Shown: positions 14,630-18,350 of the stretch, piece after piece
How the letters are laid out: each line of letters starts with the position of its first letter
Position numbering within the stretch: position 1 is the stretch's first letter
Assembly: GCA_039818825.1 (NCBI GenBank)
Contig: JBCBTD010000076.1
Span: 1 to 18,350, forward strand
Length of the DNA stretch: 18,350 nt
Reading direction: 5' to 3'
DNA from: JBCBTD01 sp039818825
GTDB taxonomy: Bacteria; Pseudomonadota; Alphaproteobacteria; Geminicoccales; Geminicoccaceae
Position numbers and translations under genes: made by a program
Notes under the pieces: model-generated
What the model saw: the letters and a program-made list of their open reading frames with translations, nothing else
Database searches by the model: none
Told to the model about the DNA's origin: nothing

Positions 14630-14660
14630 GGCTGGTCATTCAACCATGAATTGACCAGCC
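14630..14660 (+). promoter_or_regulatory. strong stem-loop between flp and cpaA
   Basis: GGCTGGTCA (14630-14638) is the exact reverse complement of TGACCAGCC (14652-14660). With one bulged base the stem extends by ATTCA/TGAAT to about 13 pairs around a four-base ACCA loop. It lies 20 bases after the flp stop and 77 bases before cpaA. No T-run follows on either strand, so it is not a classical intrinsic terminator. A role as mRNA 3'-end stabiliser or partial terminator, giving far more pilin than assembly proteins, is likely. A smaller inverted repeat, GAGTA-AACGG-TACTC, follows at about 14671-14685. Confidence 0.65.
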
Positions 14661-14737
14661 GAGCGCCACCGAGTAAACGGTACTCCGATACGAGAATCCC
14701 ACGGACCCGTGTTGGTTTGTGAAAGGAGCGTTCCTCG

Positions 14738-15199
14738 TTGGAGCCATTCTCGGCCTGGGCAACCGTACTGGGTCTTCTCGCGGCCGCCGTGACCGATCTG
14801 CGGTTCCGGGTCATCCCGAACCTGCTCGTCGCCGCGCTTCTGCTCATCTTCGCAATCGCCGTCCTGTTCGGCGACGCCACGGCCGACGTCCTCGGCGCGT
14901 TGCTCGGCGCCGGCTCGGTGTTCGTCGCCGGGGCGGTGCTGTTCGCGTTCGGCGCGATGGGCGGCGGCGACGTCAAGCTCATGTCCGCCACGGCGCTTTG
15001 GGCCGCGCCCGATCGACTGCTCGAGTACCTGCTCGTGACGACGCTGGCCGGCGGCGCTTTGGCGATCGTCGTGCTGGTGATGCACCGAGCGCGCATGGCC
15101 ATCGCCGGCGGCGTCTCGGGCAGCATGTCGATCGCGACCGTGCCGTACGGCGTGGCGATCGCCGCGGGCGGGATTTGGATTCTCAGCGACAGGCTGTGA
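14738..15199 (+). CDS. cpaA: prepilin peptidase CpaA/TadV
   Basis: This inner-membrane aspartyl protease of 153 residues cleaves the Flp leader. The two catalytic aspartates are in place: Asp20 in TDLRFRVIPN and Asp78 in GGGDVK. The rest is a set of hydrophobic helices (VAALLLIFAIAVLFG, AGSVFVAGAVLFAFGAMG, LVTTLAGGALAIVVLVMH). It is the short form without the N-terminal methyltransferase domain, as in Tad systems. The start is a TTG at 14738 with AGGAG at 14724-14728, nine bases ahead. It is followed 10 bp later by cpaB, whose ribosome site overlaps this stop codon. Confidence 0.92.
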   Translation: MEPFSAWATVLGLLAAAVTDLRFRVIPNLLVAALLLIFAIAVLFGDATADVLGALLGAGSVFVAGAVLFAFGAMGGGDVKLMSATALWAAPDRLLEYLLVTTLAGGALAIVVLVMHRARMAIAGGVSGSMSIATVPYGVAIAAGGIWILSDRL

Positions 15200-15209
15200 G
15201 GTCGACACC

Positions 15210-16094
15210 ATGGGGCGTCTTCTCGTTCGATTGATCGCGGTGGGGGCCTTCGGCGCCATCGGCTTGCTGCTGGCTCGCGGCTACTTTGCCGACGACTCCG
15301 TCCAAGAGGCAGCGATCCCGGCGCCAGCGCCGGTGACGACGGTCTCGGTGGTCGTTGCCCTGCAGCCGCTTGCGGTCGGCACGTTCCTCGACGCGGCCGA
15401 GACGGTAGCAGCGCCTTGGCCGCGCGACGAGTTGACGGACGACGTGATCAGAGCCGATGGCAGTGCACCAATCGCCGGCGCGGTCGTCATTCGCCCCGTC
15501 GAGGCCGGTGCGCCGCTGCGATCCGGCGATTTGCTGTTGCCGGGACAGGACGGATTTTTGGCGGCCGTGCTGGCGCCCGGCAAACGCGCGGTGTCGATCG
15601 CCGTCGACGCGGTGTCCGGCAACGCCGGTCACGTCTTTCCAGGTGACGTCGTCGACCTGATCCTGACGCTTCGGCTCGGCGAACTCGATCGCGAGCGGCA
15701 CCTGACCCGGCGATTTGCCAGCGAAACCGTGCTGCAGGCGGTACGGGTGATCGCCGTCGACCAGAGCATCCACAGCAATTTGGCGGACCGCGATGGTGCC
15801 GACGTCGCCAGGACGCTGACCCTGGAGGTCTCGCCCCGGGAGGCCGAATGGGTGGCTGTCGCCGAGGAAATGGGCAGCTTGTCGGTGAGTCTTCGCAGCC
15901 TCCTCGTGCCCGAACTGGAAGCGGAGCCCGCTGGTGTTGCGGCAGCGGAACAGGGGCCGACTTGGGCAAGCGACGTGTCGGCGGTCGTCCGCGCCGCCGC
16001 CGGCGTCGAGATCCCGACCGAAGAACCGGCGCCGGTGATCGGCCGGCAAGTCCGCGTGCTTCGCGGCAGCACCGTCGAAGTGGTCGAGAATTGA
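15210..16094 (+). CDS. cpaB: Flp pilus assembly protein CpaB/RcpC
   Basis: CpaB is a periplasmic, membrane-anchored factor needed to assemble the Tad secretin and pilus. The 294-residue product starts with one membrane helix (about 5-24, LVRLIAVGAFGAIGLLLARG). A SAF-type domain follows (about 45-110, VVVALQPLAVGTFLDAAETV through EAGAPLRSGDLLLPG), then the RcpC domain (about 115-240, GKRAVSIAVDAVSGNAGHVF, PGDVVDLILTL, ARTLTLEVSPREAEWVAVAE). The tail is acidic and variable and ends GRQVRVLRGSTVEVVEN, a common CpaB ending. The ATG at 15210 has GAGG at 15198-15201. It is tightly packed between cpaA and cpaC. Confidence 0.92.
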   Translation: MGRLLVRLIAVGAFGAIGLLLARGYFADDSVQEAAIPAPAPVTTVSVVVALQPLAVGTFLDAAETVAAPWPRDELTDDVIRADGSAPIAGAVVIRPVEAGAPLRSGDLLLPGQDGFLAAVLAPGKRAVSIAVDAVSGNAGHVFPGDVVDLILTLRLGELDRERHLTRRFASETVLQAVRVIAVDQSIHSNLADRDGADVARTLTLEVSPREAEWVAVAEEMGSLSVSLRSLLVPELEAEPAGVAAAEQGPTWASDVSAVVRAAAGVEIPTEEPAPVIGRQVRVLRGSTVEVVEN

Positions 16095-16126
16095 GGTCGC
16101 TGGCCGCCTCTGCGGATGCATCCTCG

Positions 16127-17494
16127 ATGCGAACGCTGGCTCGATGCTTCGCCCTGCTCGTCGCGGTTTGGCTCGGGCCAGTAGGTGAGGCGAACGCCCA
16201 ACGCCTGACCTTGGATCTCGGCGAAGCGACGGTGATCACCTTGCCGTCGGAAATCGAATCGGTCTTCGTCGCCGATCCGGAGATTGCCGACGTCCAACTC
16301 AGCTCGCGGACATCGCTCGTCGTCTTCGGGATCAGTACCGGGCGAACCAGCCTCTATGCCATCGATGCCGACGGCAGGACCGTGGTCAGCCGCGACGTGC
16401 GCATCGAGCACAACCTCACGCTGCTCGAAGAGATCCTCCGCGCCAGGTTCCCCGGCAACCGCGTGATCCTGCACTCGGCGCCGAAAACGCTCTTGGTCGA
16501 GGGGACGACGTCGACGCCGCAAGAGGCGGAGGCCATCGTCTCGACCCTCCAGGGCGTGATCGGCGACGGCGAGACGCTGATCAACCGGCTGACCGTCGAC
16601 ACGCCGACCCAGGTCAACATCCGCGTCCGGGTCGCGGAGGTCTCACGCAACGTCGACCAGCGCTTCGGCATCAACCTCCAAGCGCTCTTCAACATGGGAC
16701 AGTTCGCCGTCGGTGTGGTCACCGGGCGCGATTTCCTGGTCGCGCCCTTCGGCACGCTGGCCGACGCGATCATTCTGCCCGACGAGGAGTTTGGCGGTTA
16801 CTTCGGGTCGTTTCGCAGCGACAACGTCAGTGTCGACGCATTCATCGATGCACTCGACCGCGAGGGGCTGGTCCGCACCTTGGCCGAGCCCAATCTGACC
16901 GCCGTTTCCGGGCAGACCGCAAGTTTCCTTGCCGGCGGCGAGTTCCCGATCCCGGTCGCCCAGGACAACGATCGCACGACCATCGAGTTCAAGCCGTTCG
17001 GTGTCGCACTGGACTTCACACCAACGGTCCTGTCGGCGGATCGCATCGCGATGTTGGTGCGGCCAGAGGTCAGCGAGCTGACCACGACCGGTGCCATCGT
17101 CATCGACGACTTGGAGATCCCGGCGCTGACCGTCCGTCGGGTCGAAACCAGCGTCGAGCTCGGGAGCGGCCAAAGCATCGTCATTGGCGGGCTCTTGCAG
17201 CAATCGACCAGGGACACTGTCGAGAAGCTCCCGGGCGCTGGGGATTTACCGGTGCTTGGCGCGTTGTTCACGTCAACCGAGTACCAGAACGCCGAATCGG
17301 AGCTGGTCGTGATCGTCACGCCCTACGTCGTGCGGCCAACGTCGCCCGAAGGCCTCGAGACCCCGCTCGGCCGCTACGGTCCGACCAGTCCGCTGGAGCG
17401 ACTGCTGCTGCAAAAGGCCTTCGGCGAGGTCGGCAGCGCCCCCGGCCGTGTCAGTCGGGGACGTCTCCACGGCCCCGTCGGGTTCGTCTACTGA
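16127..17494 (+). CDS. cpaC: Tad pilus outer-membrane secretin CpaC/RcpA
   Basis: This is the secretin channel through which the Flp pilus crosses the outer membrane. The 455-residue product has a signal peptide (about 1-24, ending GEANA). A pilus-type N-domain follows (25-98, LGEATVITLPSEIESVFVAD to VVSRDVRIE), then a BON-like domain (99-160) and the secretin core from about 215 to 405. The core contains ALDREGLVRTLAEPNLTAVS, the gate motif AGGEFPIPV (269-277), GVALDFTPTVL, ELGSGQSIVIGGLL and ESELVVIVTPYVV. The chosen ATG at 16127 gives a clean signal peptide but has a weak ribosome site; an in-frame TTG at 16091, overlapping the cpaB stop, is the alternative. Its stop overlaps the cpaD start by one base. 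Confidence 0.94.
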   Translation: MRTLARCFALLVAVWLGPVGEANAQRLTLDLGEATVITLPSEIESVFVADPEIADVQLSSRTSLVVFGISTGRTSLYAIDADGRTVVSRDVRIEHNLTLLEEILRARFPGNRVILHSAPKTLLVEGTTSTPQEAEAIVSTLQGVIGDGETLINRLTVDTPTQVNIRVRVAEVSRNVDQRFGINLQALFNMGQFAVGVVTGRDFLVAPFGTLADAIILPDEEFGGYFGSFRSDNVSVDAFIDALDREGLVRTLAEPNLTAVSGQTASFLAGGEFPIPVAQDNDRTTIEFKPFGVALDFTPTVLSADRIAMLVRPEVSELTTTGAIVIDDLEIPALTVRRVETSVELGSGQSIVIGGLLQQSTRDTVEKLPGAGDLPVLGALFTSTEYQNAESELVVIVTPYVVRPTSPEGLETPLGRYGPTSPLERLLLQKAFGEVGSAPGRVSRGRLHGPVGFVY

Positions 17495-18138
17495 TGGCCC
17501 GCTCCCGCAGCCTCTGCTGGTGGATGCCGGTGGTCGTTGCTGCCCTGGTCGGCTGTCGCCCGCCCGAGTTCCCGCCTCGCGCAGTGCCGTTGCCGGAAGC
17601 CGACGTCGGCTACACCATCGACGCCATCGAGACGCGGCTGCCGGCGACGACGACCGAGCTCGATCGGTCGGCGCGCGGTCGCTTGGACCGCTTCGCCGCA
17701 GCTTTCGACGGTGCCGACATCCGGCAGGCCCTGGTCGAGGTGCCGTTCGGTATCGGCGACACGCTCGGCGTCGACATCGCCCGCTATCTGGACGAGCGCG
17801 GCATCACGACCGTCGTCGAGGAGGTGCCCCGGTCTGGCGTGCGGGTAACCGGCGAGCGGGTCGACGTGGTCGCGTCGCGGTGCCCGGACTTCGCTTCTGC
17901 CCGCGTGCCGCATCCGTTGGATCCGCTCTGGGGCAACCCCAACCCGTCCGACCAACTGGCCTTCGGCTGCGCCGGGGACAGCAACCTGGAGGCGATGGTT
18001 GCCGACCGCGGCGATCTGACCGGCGGCGGGCGAACGGCGCCGGCAACGGCCGCCGGCACGATCGGCGCGGTGCGCCGCTACAACGACAATGACGTGACGC
18101 CGCTGCGCGAGACCACCGCGCTGCAGACGGGGCTCTAG
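17494..18138 (+). CDS. cpaD: Tad pilus assembly lipoprotein CpaD
   Basis: CpaD is an outer-membrane lipoprotein thought to assist the CpaC secretin. The 214-residue product has a lipoprotein signal with lipobox LVGC (Cys21). The body contains an OmpA/CpaD-like region (LDRFAAAFDGADIRQALVEV, GIGDTLGVDIARYLDERGIT). The C-terminal family signature is CPDFASA, then NPNPSDQLAFGCAGDSNLEA with MVADRGDLTGG and the closing VRRYNDNDVTPLRE. The start overlaps the cpaC stop (TGATG), so translation is coupled. cpaE begins seven bases after its stop. Confidence 0.93.
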   Translation: MARSRSLCWWMPVVVAALVGCRPPEFPPRAVPLPEADVGYTIDAIETRLPATTTELDRSARGRLDRFAAAFDGADIRQALVEVPFGIGDTLGVDIARYLDERGITTVVEEVPRSGVRVTGERVDVVASRCPDFASARVPHPLDPLWGNPNPSDQLAFGCAGDSNLEAMVADRGDLTGGGRTAPATAAGTIGAVRRYNDNDVTPLRETTALQTGL

Positions 18139-18144
18139 GGCGAC

Positions 18145-18350
18145 ATGGCCACGGCTCCGCTGCCTCAGCCTCATCACGACGCGCCGGATGCGCTGCCTGG
18201 GCTGGTCGCCTTCGGCGTCGATGCCGAGACCGAGGCGCTGCTGCGTCAGGCGGCCGACCAGGTGGAGTTCGCCTCCGCCAACGCGTCGATCTCGGTCAGC
18301 GGACGTTCGGTGTTCGACACGTCGACGATCAATCGTTTCGGTCCGCGCGG
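18145..18350 (+). CDS. cpaE: pilus localisation/assembly protein CpaE, N-terminal fragment
   Basis: Only 68 codons are present before the window ends. The ATG at 18145 follows AGGG four bases ahead and lies directly after cpaD, where CpaE (TadZ) is expected. The start is a proline- and histidine-rich lead (ATAPLPQPHHDAPDALPG) followed by LVAFGVDAETEALLRQAADQ, which looks like the first strand and helix of the pseudo-receiver domain typical of CpaE. The MinD/ParA-like ATPase domain would be outside the window. The assignment rests largely on gene order. Confidence 0.75.
   Translation, partial: MATAPLPQPHHDAPDALPGLVAFGVDAETEALLRQAADQVEFASANASISVSGRSVFDTSTINRFGPR

Overview
The window is GC-rich (judged by eye, well above 60%), densely coding DNA and looks like a chromosome segment of an alphaproteobacterium, most likely a Rhodospirillales-type lineage. 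The main reasons are the order mutY / dciA / DsbA-like / smc running straight into an F0 ATP synthase operon, a split ATP synthase (F0 genes only) with a separate b' subunit, an HSD10-like dehydrogenase and HspQ, and a Caulobacter-type cpa (Tad) pilus locus. The lineage is an inference from gene order and protein character, because no database search was possible. There is no sign of phage, insertion sequence, CRISPR, tRNA or rRNA.

Layout. 1-1354 (minus): the N-terminus of an AsmA-family protein lies downstream of mutY. 1353-10041 (plus): dciA (replicative helicase loader), a Tat-type DsbA-like thioredoxin-fold protein, smc (chromosome condensation; unusually long), then atpI-atpB-atpE-atpF'-atpF (membrane sector of ATP synthase) and an HSD10-like short-chain dehydrogenase 17 bp after the b subunit. 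10107-12502 (plus): a stress-flavoured group of hspQ, a conserved 88-residue protein of unknown function, a tandem universal stress protein and a 2-keto-4-pentenoate-hydratase-like enzyme. 12529-13140 (minus): a periplasmic YceI-family protein. 13327-18350 (plus): a DUF6492/glycosyltransferase-like protein, then the Tad pilus genes flp, cpaA, cpaB, cpaC, cpaD and the start of cpaE, which runs off the window.

How the genes work together. MutY repairs A:8-oxoG mispairs, DciA loads DnaB and SMC organises the replicated chromosome, so the left part is a DNA-maintenance block. The five F0 genes build the proton channel and stator. The right end makes the Flp pilus: Flp is the pilin, CpaA its peptidase, CpaC the outer-membrane secretin, CpaD its lipoprotein partner, CpaB a periplasmic assembly factor and CpaE an inner-face localisation ATPase.

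No wholly new system stands out. The points most worth checking are: mutY and dciA apparently starting on the same CATG tetranucleotide in opposite directions; an SMC of 1357 residues with both arms apparently longer than usual; a strong stem-loop between flp and cpaA; possible RNA structures in the leaders of the yceI gene and of the 88-residue protein gene; and a DSD-motif glycosyltransferase-like gene just upstream of the pilin. Four of the genes (dsbA-like, smc, yceI, cpaA) start with TTG.
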